From Glaesserella sp041817755 (lineage in GTDB: Bacteria; Pseudomonadota; Gammaproteobacteria; Enterobacterales; Pasteurellaceae), in contig NZ_JBGYBX010000055.1 of assembly GCF_041817755.1 (NCBI RefSeq), forward strand, positions 1-64,000: a DNA stretch of 64,000 bases. The letters run 5' to 3'. Positions 50,076 to 58,065 of this stretch are shown here, in pieces. Positions within the stretch are counted from its first letter, which is position 1; the number at the start of each line of letters is the position of its first letter. The notes below the pieces were generated by a model. It saw only the letters and a list, made by a program, of their open reading frames with translations. It did not search any database and had not been told where the DNA came from. A program made the position numbers and the translations under genes.

Positions 50076-51395
50076 CTAGAAATGTATTAAATCATTGAAT
50101 AACGTAAATACCATCAGGCTAAGCACAAAGGCTACACCTAATTGCTGAAAACGAAATTGAACCTTGTCCGAAAGCGGTTTTTGGCGTATCGCTTCACCGC
50201 CTAATAATAACAATTGCCCGCCGTCTAACGGTAATATCGGGAATAAATTCATCACACCGAGGTTAACGCTGATTAACGCCATGAAACTAAGATAGTAAAT
50301 AATGCCGATTTCAGCAGTTACGCCGGCACCTTTTGCCATGGTAATCGGTCCGCCCATATTCGTGATAGATAGTTCACCGGTAATTAAATTGCCAATAAAT
50401 TGCAAAATAATTTTTATAAGCGAAACAACTTTATACACACTTTTCTCAAGAGCGGCAAGAATATCATACTTTAGCTCCGTCCGATACTTATCCGCTAAAG
50501 GTTCAAACGTCGGTGTAATACCAATTAAATAACGCTTTTCCTTTTCCGATTTTTCCGGGATCAGCCAAAACGTTATCTGTTTACCGTCTCTCTCAACTAC
50601 CAACTGTACATTTTCACCGGTTTGAACTTGTTTGATCAAATAAGGCCAATCAAACGGCTGCTGATTTATCAATAAAATCTTATCACCGACTTTCACGCCG
50701 GCTTTGGCTGATGCGGAATTTTCGACTACCCCTTTAATAATTGGTTCCACCACACCGCTTTTCGGTTTGATTCCCAATGTCTGTAGCGGATTTTCTTTAT
50801 TTCCTTCCACATTCCAACGGGTTAAATCTAATTTCAGCGTTTTCGGAAAATTCCCATCAATAAATGCGCCTTCAACAGGCACATCTTTTGAGCCGACTTT
50901 GCCGATTAAGGCTAATGTTACTTCTTCCCAGTCTTGTACTTGTCTACCGTCCACCCGCTTAATTTCAAATTCGGGTTCAAATTTTGCTTGTGCCGCAATG
51001 GAATCCGGAATGACGCTTCCCACTACAGGTTTAACGGTCGGGATTCCGATACTGAAGACTAACCAATAGGCAAGAATCGCAAAAAGAAAATTTGCAGCCG
51101 GACCGGCAATAACAATAAATGCTCGCTGCAGAACTGTTTTGTTTTTTAGAGATTGTTCTGGCGATAACTCGAATTCTTCTTCACCATTGTACATTTGGAC
51201 ATACCCGCCCAACGGAATCATGGAAAATGCAAACTCCGTACCTTGTTTATCTTTTTTACGCCACAATACTTTGCCAAAACCGATTGAAAACCGTAACACT
51301 TTAACGCCACATTTTCTCGCAGCCCAAAAATGTCCGTATTCATGCACAAAAACAAGCACACAAATTAAAACAAAAAATGCCAATGCGGAAGTCAT
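50076..51395 (-). CDS. rseP: Site-2 protease RseP
   Basis: RseP cuts the anti-sigma factor RseA within the membrane after DegS, releasing sigma-E, and clears signal peptides. The 439 residues have the zinc HEYGH motif at residues 18-22 in the first membrane helix, two PDZ domains (about 110-290), the membrane-embedded loop and the LPLDGGQLLL motif near residue 391 with the third metal ligand. It sits in the cdsA-rseP-bamA run. Its regulators RseB and RseC are also in this window; rpoE and rseA are not. Confidence 0.97.
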   Translation of the reverse strand: MTSALAFFVLICVLVFVHEYGHFWAARKCGVKVLRFSIGFGKVLWRKKDKQGTEFAFSMIPLGGYVQMYNGEEEFELSPEQSLKNKTVLQRAFIVIAGPAANFLFAILAYWLVFSIGIPTVKPVVGSVIPDSIAAQAKFEPEFEIKRVDGRQVQDWEEVTLALIGKVGSKDVPVEGAFIDGNFPKTLKLDLTRWNVEGNKENPLQTLGIKPKSGVVEPIIKGVVENSASAKAGVKVGDKILLINQQPFDWPYLIKQVQTGENVQLVVERDGKQITFWLIPEKSEKEKRYLIGITPTFEPLADKYRTELKYDILAALEKSVYKVVSLIKIILQFIGNLITGELSITNMGGPITMAKGAGVTAEIGIIYYLSFMALISVNLGVMNLFPILPLDGGQLLLLGGEAIRQKPLSDKVQFRFQQLGVAFVLSLMVFTLFNDLIHF

Positions 51396-51407
51396 GCACT
51401 TACCTTT

Positions 51408-52277
51408 TTATAAAATAAAGAAGAAACCTGTGGCAAAAACAGGCACTGCGGCGGTGAGACTATCAATTCGATCTAAAATACCGCCATGGCCGGGAATTAA
51501 ATGACTGCTGTCTTTAATGCCGGCTTGACGTTTAAACATACTTTCACTTAAATCGCCTAAAATAGAAATCGCGACCGTAATGGTCGATAGCACGATAAAC
51601 GGCACCGTCGCCAGTTCTTTACCGAAGATATTGGGCGGAGATAATTGTAAGAAAATAAAAGCGATGACAGCCGAAGTAAATACCCCGCCGACAGCTCCTT
51701 CCCAAGATTTACCCGGCGAAACTTTCGGGGCTAATTTACGTTTCCCGAATGCCCGACCGACGAAATAAGCGCCCGAATCGGCGCCCCACACCAATAAGAA
51801 GACATAAAGTAATAAATAAGTTCCTTGATGAGGATCAACGTAATATTGATGGAAGCGTAACGCAAGCGTACCGATTAAAAACGGAAGTAGCGTACAAAAA
51901 CCGAAAATAAACTTGGCACTGATTGATTTTTCCCAAATTTTCGCTGAATTCGGATAGGTGACGACCAAATAAGTTGCCATGCTCCACCAAATACATCCGA
52001 CAAATAGGATTGGCGTCGTTTCATCGGTAAGAAAACGTGCCGCCTGAATATAAGCCGTCCCTGCCATAATCGGAAAAATCAATAAACAGGTAACGACAAA
52101 AGCAACGATTGCACGTGCAATCGGACGCTTAAAACCGGCAAACTGCGCCCATTCCCACATAGCCAATACAATAATTGCCGAAAGGATAATCGTGAAAGGT
52201 AACGGCGAAAGCCAAAATAATGCGATTAATGCTAAAGCAATCAATACAATTGCGGATAAAATACGATCCTTAAGCAT
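51408..52277 (-). CDS. cdsA: Phosphatidate cytidylyltransferase CdsA
   Basis: CdsA makes CDP-diacylglycerol, the precursor of all phospholipids. The 289-residue protein has about eight membrane helices and the family signature in its C-terminal half: WGADSGAYFVGRAFGKRKLAPKVSPGKSWEG spans about residues 162-192, then SILGDLSESMFKRQAGIKDSSHLIPGHGGILDRIDSL (about 237-273). It lies 12 bases upstream of rseP and 20 bases after uppS, all on one strand. Confidence 0.97.
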   Translation of the reverse strand: MLKDRILSAIVLIALALIALFWLSPLPFTIILSAIIVLAMWEWAQFAGFKRPIARAIVAFVVTCLLIFPIMAGTAYIQAARFLTDETTPILFVGCIWWSMATYLVVTYPNSAKIWEKSISAKFIFGFCTLLPFLIGTLALRFHQYYVDPHQGTYLLLYVFLLVWGADSGAYFVGRAFGKRKLAPKVSPGKSWEGAVGGVFTSAVIAFIFLQLSPPNIFGKELATVPFIVLSTITVAISILGDLSESMFKRQAGIKDSSHLIPGHGGILDRIDSLTAAVPVFATGFFFIL

Positions 52278-52296
52278 TTACTGGTCCTTTATAATT

Positions 52297-53010
52297 TTAA
52301 TAACCACCAAAACGGCGTTCACGTTGTTGATAAGCTTCTACGGCTTGAGCAAAATCCGTTTCATTAAAATCCGGCCATAACACCGGACTAAAATAAAGCT
52401 CCGCATAGGCAATCTGCCATAGCAGGAAATTACTGATGCGTTGTTCCCCGCTTGTACGGATTAATAAATCGACTTGCGGTTGATCTTCCGTCGACAATGC
52501 CTGTTGGAAGCGCTCTACCGTAATATCGTCAACTGAAATTTCGCCGAGTTTAACTTTGACCGCCAATTGCTGTGCGGCATTGACAATATCCCAATAGCCA
52601 CCGTAATTTGCTGCGATATTAAGAATAAGCCCGGTATTATTGGCAGTAAGCTCTTCCGATTGACGAATACGTTTTTGCAAACTTTCACTAAAGCGGGATT
52701 TATCACCGATAATTCTTAAGCGAATATTATTTTTATGCAGTTTTTTTACTTCCGAATCCAGCGCTTTCATAAACAGCGTCATTAATGCCGACACTTCGGC
52801 ATCCGGTCTACTCCAGTTTTCACTGCTAAAGGCATAAAGGGTAAGTACCTTAATTTGATGGCTTGCTGCAAAATTTACCGCAGCTCTGACCGCTTTTACG
52901 CCGTTTTGATGTCCGAAAATGCGTAATTTACCTTGCTGTTTAGCCCAACGACCATTACCATCCATAATAATGGCAACATGTTGCGGCATATTTTGAGGAT
53001 CAAAATTCAC
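52297..53010 (-). CDS. uppS: Undecaprenyl diphosphate synthase UppS
   Basis: UppS extends farnesyl diphosphate to undecaprenyl diphosphate, the lipid carrier for peptidoglycan and surface sugars. The 237 residues show the cis-prenyltransferase motifs HVAIIMDGNGRWAK near residue 12 (catalytic Asp), HQNGVKAVRAA near residue 35, TLYAFSSENW near residue 57 and LLIRTSGEQRISNFLLWQ near residue 181. In E. coli dxr precedes it, but here the gloB unit does, so this gene starts the envelope cluster. A shorter start is not indicated. Confidence 0.97.
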   Translation of the reverse strand: MNFDPQNMPQHVAIIMDGNGRWAKQQGKLRIFGHQNGVKAVRAAVNFAASHQIKVLTLYAFSSENWSRPDAEVSALMTLFMKALDSEVKKLHKNNIRLRIIGDKSRFSESLQKRIRQSEELTANNTGLILNIAANYGGYWDIVNAAQQLAVKVKLGEISVDDITVERFQQALSTEDQPQVDLLIRTSGEQRISNFLLWQIAYAELYFSPVLWPDFNETDFAQAVEAYQQRERRFGGY

Positions 53011-53101
53011 GGAAAACTCTCTTAATTCATCAATTTAAGCACAATTCATCAAAGTGGAAATCATATCACAATGCGCTATATTGGGGAATCAGACTTAATC
53101 G

Positions 53102-53821
53102 TTAAAAATTATCTTTTTTCTGCCGTAGTGCAATAAATTCATCCAAACTGACCGCTTGCATAAACGGATTGATCTGTTTTTCCACCCCAATCGTTGTCGG
53201 AAGTGTAGGACGAAATGATGCTCTTAATATATCCGCCCGCTCTTGATATTCCATGAGAACACAACTTTGAGGCATCACGCTTTGTGCAAATTTTAAATTA
53301 CTTTGCGTATATTCATGAGCGGGATAAACCTGAACAAAATCCGGCAATTGTTTAAATCGAGCTAAAGCCTCAAACTGAGCTCGATAATTCCCCGTAAATA
53401 CTCTACCGCATCCCCCTGAAAATAACGCGTCTCCACAAAAGAGATAAGCATTATCCAACAAATAGCTCACATGCCCAGCGGTATGTCCTGCGCTTTCAAT
53501 GACCTGAACGGGTAATCCGAATAATTCCAATTGCATTCCCGCTTGGACAAGCTTATTTGCAAACGCTTTGGTTTCTTCCGGTCCGAATACGGGTAAATCA
53601 CGATACTGTTCGACAATACTTGCAACTCCATCGGTATGGTCATGATGATTGTGAGTTAATAATATTGCAATAGGGGTTAATTGTTGATGAGACAAACACT
53701 CCAATACAGGTTTCGCTTCGGACGGATCAACAATAATCACTTCCTTCCCTTGTTGAATCACCCAAATATAATTGTCCTTTAATGCCGGAATCGGTTTGAC
53801 GGTTAACACAATACGCTCCAT
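53102..53821 (-). CDS. gloB: Hydroxyacylglutathione hydrolase (glyoxalase II)
   Basis: GloB hydrolyses S-lactoylglutathione to D-lactate and glutathione in methylglyoxal detoxification. The 239 residues hold the two-metal-binding motif THNHHDHTDG near residue 54, the downstream GHTAGHVSY near residue 107, FCGDALFSGGCGR near residue 125 and YPAHEYTQSNL near residue 164. The ATG at 53821 is preferred: the longer frame (to 53851) would start within the hairpin at 53829-53850. It follows nagK on the same strand. Confidence 0.94.
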   Translation of the reverse strand: MERIVLTVKPIPALKDNYIWVIQQGKEVIIVDPSEAKPVLECLSHQQLTPIAILLTHNHHDHTDGVASIVEQYRDLPVFGPEETKAFANKLVQAGMQLELFGLPVQVIESAGHTAGHVSYLLDNAYLFCGDALFSGGCGRVFTGNYRAQFEALARFKQLPDFVQVYPAHEYTQSNLKFAQSVMPQSCVLMEYQERADILRASFRPTLPTTIGVEKQINPFMQAVSLDEFIALRQKKDNF

Positions 53822-53828
53822 ACAATAA

Positions 53829-53850
53829 TGGGCAATATCACTATTGCCCA
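53829..53850 (-). terminator. Hairpin between nagK and gloB
   Basis: TGGGCAAT and ATTGCCCA (53829-53836 with 53843-53850) form an 8-base stem around a 6-base loop. On the minus strand it lies just after the nagK stop and before gloB. The following T run is short, so it may attenuate transcription into gloB and not end it. Confidence 0.5.
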
Positions 53851-53859
53851 TTTCATCAT

Positions 53860-54780
53860 TTATTTATCTAAAAACAGTGCCGCCGCACCACGAACACCGC
53901 TCGAATCCCCATGGATAGCTTTCTTAATCACCGGCACCTCCGCATTACGCATTAAATAAGGCGGTAAGGCTTTCGGTAAGGCTTCATAGATATAATCGAA
54001 ATTCGACAAACCACCACCGAAAACAATCATGTCGGGATCCAATACGGTAATATACCCCGCAACGGCAATCGCCATTAATTGAATGTAACGTTCGACAAAC
54101 TCAACGGTTTTCGGATCTTTATCATAAAAACGCTGAATAATCGTTTTCGCATCAATTTGCTCTCCCACCAAATCGCGGTATAAGAATTCAAAACCTCGCC
54201 CGGAAATATAGCTGTCCCAACATGCCGTTTGACCACATCCGCATTTATAAACAGGCGCTTTGTCCCAACCGAGCAATTTTAATGCCTGATAGTCCAGTTT
54301 TAAGTGGCCGACCTCGCCTGCCATCCCGATTTGACCGGAATGCGCTTTACCGTTTAATACAATACCGCCGCCGAAACCGGTACCGATAATAAACCCTAAT
54401 ACCGTCTCATATTGCAGATTACTTGCATCCCAAGCTTCGGAAAGCGCCAAACAGTTTGCATCATTTTCCGCTCGGACTTCGCGTCCCAAACGAACCGTTA
54501 AATCGTTTAACAGTGGCTTACCGTGTACTACGGCGATATTTGCCATTTCAGCCAATCCGCTCTTATGGTTGACAAATCCGGGAACACCCAATCCGACTTT
54601 ACCTTCTTCACCGAATTTCGCATCGGCATTACGCACAAGGGTTTCAACCGTATTCAACCAATCTTCATAGCTGGTTTGCGGCGTCGGTACCCGTTCGGTA
54701 TATAATTTATCCAATTTTTCATTAAATACCGCAAGTTCGATTTTTGTACCGCCGATATCTAAACCATAGTAAAACGCCAT
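53860..54780 (-). CDS. nagK: N-acetylglucosamine kinase NagK
   Basis: NagK phosphorylates GlcNAc recovered from murein recycling or scavenging. The 306-residue ROK-family protein shows the ATP loop YGLDIGGTKIELAV near residue 5, LGVPGFVNHKSG near residue 63, ENDANCLALSEAWD near residue 105, GTGFGGGIVLNGK near residue 133, and the zinc motif in KCGCGQTACWDSYISGRG near residue 178. The match to E. coli NagK is close, favouring this over glucokinase or ManNAc kinase. It lies 1 base after pgpB and probably shares its transcript. Confidence 0.92.
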   Translation of the reverse strand: MAFYYGLDIGGTKIELAVFNEKLDKLYTERVPTPQTSYEDWLNTVETLVRNADAKFGEEGKVGLGVPGFVNHKSGLAEMANIAVVHGKPLLNDLTVRLGREVRAENDANCLALSEAWDASNLQYETVLGFIIGTGFGGGIVLNGKAHSGQIGMAGEVGHLKLDYQALKLLGWDKAPVYKCGCGQTACWDSYISGRGFEFLYRDLVGEQIDAKTIIQRFYDKDPKTVEFVERYIQLMAIAVAGYITVLDPDMIVFGGGLSNFDYIYEALPKALPPYLMRNAEVPVIKKAIHGDSSGVRGAAALFLDK

Positions 54781-54781
54781 A

Positions 54782-55504
54782 TTAGCCTCGCTTTTTAAAT
54801 AAATTGAAAGTTTCTAAATAAGGAACCGCCCAAATAAACAGCACCGCATGGAAACCCCATGCAATCAAGGTACTGACAAAAAGATCTATAGGATAATGCA
54901 TTCCCAAGCGTAAACGACTGATCAACATCAAACCCGCCCAACAAATTGCAAAAATTTGTGCGAAAGAGACCGCTTGTCCTGACAAACCGAGCAATAAACC
55001 GGCGAAAACCAACATCCACGACACCGCAAAAATCGTGTGACCGGACGGGAAAGAATAGCCCAGCTCATCCGCTTGATGCAGTACCGCAAAATTCTCATCC
55101 GTTTTGGCAAATTTCAAAACTTCTTTCTCTTGATCGATTTTCGGCAAGGCATAAAAACTTTCCGTTTGAGTTTGGAACATTTCCGTAACAAACGGACGCG
55201 GCTCTTTAAATATCGATTTCGCACCTTCTTTAATCGCTTGCGTCCCAATCACGGACGTCGCACAAATAAAGCCGATCAACACCCACGAATAGCGTTTGCG
55301 CGCCAGCCACATCAGCCATAACATAAACAGTACGCAAGTGATCAACGCATAAGGCGTTGAGCCCGTTTCCGTTAAGATAAACAACCAATAATCAAGATCG
55401 AACGAACGATACTCAATGCCTAACGACCATTGCCAGCCGATAGCCCATGTAACTAATGGCACAAGTAACATTAAAAAGGTATAAAAGGAAAGTTTTTTTA
55501 ACAC
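54782..55504 (-). CDS. pgpB: PAP2 phosphatase PgpB (phosphatidylglycerophosphatase B)
   Basis: The 240-residue membrane protein is a type 2 phosphatidic acid phosphatase. The three PAP2 motifs are visible: KEGAKSIFKEPRPF near residue 93, SFPSGHT near residue 150 and SRLRLGMHYPIDLF near residue 195. PgpB dephosphorylates PGP, undecaprenyl diphosphate and other lipid pyrophosphates, so it likely helps recycle the UppS product. About six membrane helices are seen. A perfect uptake core lies at 54969. Confidence 0.93.
   Translation of the reverse strand: MLKKLSFYTFLMLLVPLVTWAIGWQWSLGIEYRSFDLDYWLFILTETGSTPYALITCVLFMLWLMWLARKRYSWVLIGFICATSVIGTQAIKEGAKSIFKEPRPFVTEMFQTQTESFYALPKIDQEKEVLKFAKTDENFAVLHQADELGYSFPSGHTIFAVSWMLVFAGLLLGLSGQAVSFAQIFAICWAGLMLISRLRLGMHYPIDLFVSTLIAWGFHAVLFIWAVPYLETFNLFKKRG
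54969..54977 (-). repeat. DNA uptake signal core (within pgpB)
   Basis: Perfect ACCGCTTGT with TTGCAAAAATTTG upstream on the plus strand, the extended pattern on the minus strand. Confidence 0.85.
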
Positions 55505-55518
55505 TGAATAAACTCCGA

Positions 55519-55544
55519 CAAAAAAACCGCCTACAACAAGCGGT
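55519..55544 (-). terminator. Uptake-signal terminator after yhbY
   Basis: On the minus strand ACCGCTTGTTGTAGGCGGT is followed by a run of seven T: a 5-base stem (ACCGC with GCGGT) closes over a loop holding part of the uptake core (ACAAGCGGT at 55536-55544). Unlike the paired-core type, only one arm is an uptake core. It lies 25 bases after the yhbY stop, before pgpB. Confidence 0.7.
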
Positions 55545-55568
55545 CATTACTTATGAATAATTTACCAA

Positions 55569-55883
55569 TCAAATAGCTTTAGTGGATCTCGGCAATATAA
55601 TTTTCTTCTCTTCACTTTGACGATAAAGTACCAAAATATGTCCGATCGTTTGTACTTCCGCCGCTTTTGTTTCCCGCACGATAGCGTCAATGATCAGCTG
55701 CTTCATTTCACGATCCGCACCGGCAATTTTAACCTTAATTAATTCATGATGATCCAAGGCATTCTCTATTTCTGCAAGAACCCCTTCCGTTAATCCGTTG
55801 CCGCCGAGCATCACAACCGGATTTAAATGGTGCGCCAAACCCTTAAGATATTGTTTTTGTTTTGTTGTTAATTGAATTGACAT
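55569..55883 (-). CDS. yhbY: Ribosome assembly RNA-binding protein YhbY
   Basis: The 104-residue protein is a CRM-domain RNA-binding protein associated with 50S precursors. LTTKQKQYLKGLAHHLNPVVMLGGNGLTEGVLAEIENALDHHELIKVKI spans residues 5-53 and includes the GxxG-type loop. The ATG at 55883 is used; the upstream in-frame extension is hydrophobic and unlike the family. It is divergent from the lgtF-like gene, with a short shared leader. Confidence 0.94.
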   Translation of the reverse strand: MSIQLTTKQKQYLKGLAHHLNPVVMLGGNGLTEGVLAEIENALDHHELIKVKIAGADREMKQLIIDAIVRETKAAEVQTIGHILVLYRQSEEKKIILPRSTKAI

Positions 55884-56016
55884 TGAATGTTGCCTTTCGT
55901 TTAAAAATAGGAATAAAAATCCTGCTGAAAATAACACAAATATCCCCGTTTTCAAAGTCAGAATTGATTGTGTTATCATGTCAAATATTCATTTTAGACA
56001 TAAAAAAGGATCAGCT

Positions 56017-56778
56017 ATGCCGACACTCAGCGTTGCAATGATTGTAAAAAACGAAGCGCAAGATCTCGCACAATGCTTGGAAACCGTCAAAGATTGGGCG
56101 GATGAAATTGTCATTTTAGACAGCGGTAGTACGGATAACACCAAAGCCATCGCTCTCGAATATCAAGCCAAATTCTTTGAACACACTGACTGGCAAGGCT
56201 TCGGCAAACAGCGCCAAATCGCTCAACAATATGTCACCGGCGATTACGTGCTTTGGCTGGATGCGGATGAACGCGTCACGCCGGAACTGGCGCAATCCAT
56301 TCAACAAGCGGTCAGAAACGATGAAAAAAATACCGTTTACCAACTTGGGCGTTTAAGTGAGGTGTTCGGACGGAAAATTCGCCATTCAGGCTGGTATCCG
56401 GATTACGTTGTGCGTTTATATCGTACGGATTTTGCGGCTTACGGTGATGAATTGGTTCACGAAAAAGTACATTACCCGAAAAACGCACAAGTGAAAAAAC
56501 TGAAAGGCGACCTGTTGCATTTTACGTATAAAGACATCCACCACTATTTGGTGAAATCGGCGGGCTACGCTAAAGCTTGGGCAATACAGAAAGCCGGCGT
56601 AGGTAAAAAAGGCTCGCTGCTTCAAGGTGTCACCCATGCCGTCGGTTGCTTTGTGAAAATGTATCTATTAAAGGCCGGTTTTTTAGACGGAAAACAAGGC
56701 TTCTTACTGGCAGTACTCTCGGCGCATTCGACCTTTGTCAAATACGCCGATTTATGGAACCGCACGCGCGAAAAGTGA
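56017..56778 (+). CDS. lgtF: GT2 glucosyltransferase, LgtF/WaaE-like (LOS core)
   Basis: The 253-residue protein is a family 2 glycosyltransferase with LSVAMIVKNEAQDLAQCLETV near residue 4, VILDSGSTDNTKAIA near residue 34 and the metal-binding DXD-type LWLDADERVTPE near residue 82. Its length and the later HSGWYPDYVVRLYR near residue 126 match the LgtF/WaaE group, which puts beta-1,4-glucose on heptose I of the LOS core in Haemophilus and Mannheimia. The ATG at 56017 follows AAAAAAGGA; the frame starts earlier, but that part overlaps the yhbY leader. A perfect uptake core is at 56304-56312. Symbol based on family, not on measured linkage. Confidence 0.78.
   Translation: MPTLSVAMIVKNEAQDLAQCLETVKDWADEIVILDSGSTDNTKAIALEYQAKFFEHTDWQGFGKQRQIAQQYVTGDYVLWLDADERVTPELAQSIQQAVRNDEKNTVYQLGRLSEVFGRKIRHSGWYPDYVVRLYRTDFAAYGDELVHEKVHYPKNAQVKKLKGDLLHFTYKDIHHYLVKSAGYAKAWAIQKAGVGKKGSLLQGVTHAVGCFVKMYLLKAGFLDGKQGFLLAVLSAHSTFVKYADLWNRTREK
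56304..56312 (+). repeat. DNA uptake signal core (within lgtF-like gene)
   Basis: Perfect ACAAGCGGT followed by CAGAAACG. Confidence 0.8.
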
Positions 56779-56790
56779 ACGCTATACGCA

Positions 56791-56848
56791 ACAAGCGGTC
56801 TGTTTTGCTTGGCATTTTGCAAATTTTAAGACGAAACCGACCGCTTGT
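56791..56848. terminator. Inverted uptake-signal pair between lgtF-like and heptosyltransferase genes
   Basis: ACAAGCGGTC (56791-56800) pairs perfectly with GACCGCTTGT (56839-56848), between two convergent genes with stops at 56778 and 56851. A TTTTGCAAATTTT tract fills the loop. No long T run, so termination is likely but not certain. Confidence 0.75.
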
Positions 56849-56850
56849 AT

Positions 56851-57879
56851 TTACGCCCACATTTTGCCGATAAACGGCAAAATCGTTTTCAGCGCCGTCG
56901 GAATCGAAATTAACGTTAAATTTTTCTCCGTCGCTTTACCCATCGGCGGTGTAAACGCAATGTGTTTGTCAGCGTCATTTATCGGTCGCCAGCGGCGCGG
57001 AATAGCGGATAATCGGCTCGGATAAAATCCGATCGTCGGAATATTCAGCGCACCGCAAATATGTAACGGACCGGTTGAACCGGCGATAAATAAATCGGCA
57101 CAAGCCAATGAATGCACAAAGTCCGTCAAACCGTCATTTTTATCGTAAACGACCGCATTCGGATGATTCACCAACCCTTGCAAAATATGCGCCTTGTCGC
57201 CTTCATTCGGTCCCGCCGTCAGCACGACTTGGCAATCAAATGCACCGAGGATCCCGTTGATCATCTCCGCATATTGTTCCAAGGATAAATTATTCGCCGA
57301 GCCGCCCGTACCGCTATGCACAAATAACCATTTCTTTGATAAAGACAACCCTAACTGCGCGGCTAACTTGGCTTTTTGCTGTTCAATTCGTTCAGGCGCA
57401 ACGGTTAAATAAGGCGGATGAGGTTCGACAATCGGTATTCGATGATCCGTCAAAAATTTCCGTACCAAATCCACGTTATATTCCGATTCCGCTTTTTCGG
57501 AGCGGGAACGGCGCTGCGTCAAACGATGATTATAAAGAAATTGAAACAATTTCGTGGCGGGCGCCAAACGATACGGAATGCCGCTTTTCCACGTTAATTT
57601 GGCGTTATACCAATCGGAGACGAAACAAATGACCGCCTCAAACCGACCGGCAACGACATCATTTAAAACCCGCTGATTTTCTTTTGGATTCTGTTTGTCC
57701 GTACTGTCCGACAACACTTCGTCAATGTACGGGCAAAGTCTTGCCAGCGGTGCCGTATATTGGGGAACCAATGCGGTAATTTTCGCTTGGGGTAACGATT
57801 TCTTCAGCATGGCGAAAGCCGGCCACGCCACCATAAAATCACCGATTTTGTCATTTCGAATGACTAAAATATTTTGCAT
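56851..57879 (-). CDS. GT9 heptosyltransferase (possibly heptosyltransferase III, WaaQ-like)
   Basis: The 342-residue protein is a second family 9 glycosyltransferase, with ILVIRNDKIGDFMVAWPAFAML at the N-terminus, KKWLFVHSGTGGSANNLSLEQYAEMI near residue 184 and ADLFIAGSTGPLHICGALNIPTIGFYPSR near residue 263. The NDKIGD signature and GSTGPLH motif place it in the WaaC/F/Q superfamily. It is next to the lgtF-like gene, and in [Haemophilus] ducreyi a heptosyltransferase III gene and lgtF have been studied together, which makes HepIII the favoured role. HepII cannot be ruled out. Confidence 0.8.
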   Translation of the reverse strand: MQNILVIRNDKIGDFMVAWPAFAMLKKSLPQAKITALVPQYTAPLARLCPYIDEVLSDSTDKQNPKENQRVLNDVVAGRFEAVICFVSDWYNAKLTWKSGIPYRLAPATKLFQFLYNHRLTQRRSRSEKAESEYNVDLVRKFLTDHRIPIVEPHPPYLTVAPERIEQQKAKLAAQLGLSLSKKWLFVHSGTGGSANNLSLEQYAEMINGILGAFDCQVVLTAGPNEGDKAHILQGLVNHPNAVVYDKNDGLTDFVHSLACADLFIAGSTGPLHICGALNIPTIGFYPSRLSAIPRRWRPINDADKHIAFTPPMGKATEKNLTLISIPTALKTILPFIGKMWA

Positions 57880-58065
57880 TGTTTATTCTACCTGTTAGAA
57901 CTATTTAGGCTATTTTAATCGTCCGTCGGCATTTTCTCCAGCGACGCTACATGATTTGTACTTTAATTTTTCCGATTTTCCGCTAGAATACCGACCCTGA
58001 ACGCAAACCTCTTTCTGCGTAATATTATTCATTTCTTCACATTCTTCAAAAATATAGGAAACGAT

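Noticed and set aside
55884..55979. Hydrophobic N-terminal extension of YhbY
   Set aside because: The extension is unlike the family, and the CRM domain protein normally starts at MSIQL-type sequence (55883).
58015..58045. ArgR-box-like sequence upstream of argG
   Set aside because: Only one half-site (ATTCA) matches well; the opposite half shares two of five bases, so it is not better than chance in this A/T-rich leader.
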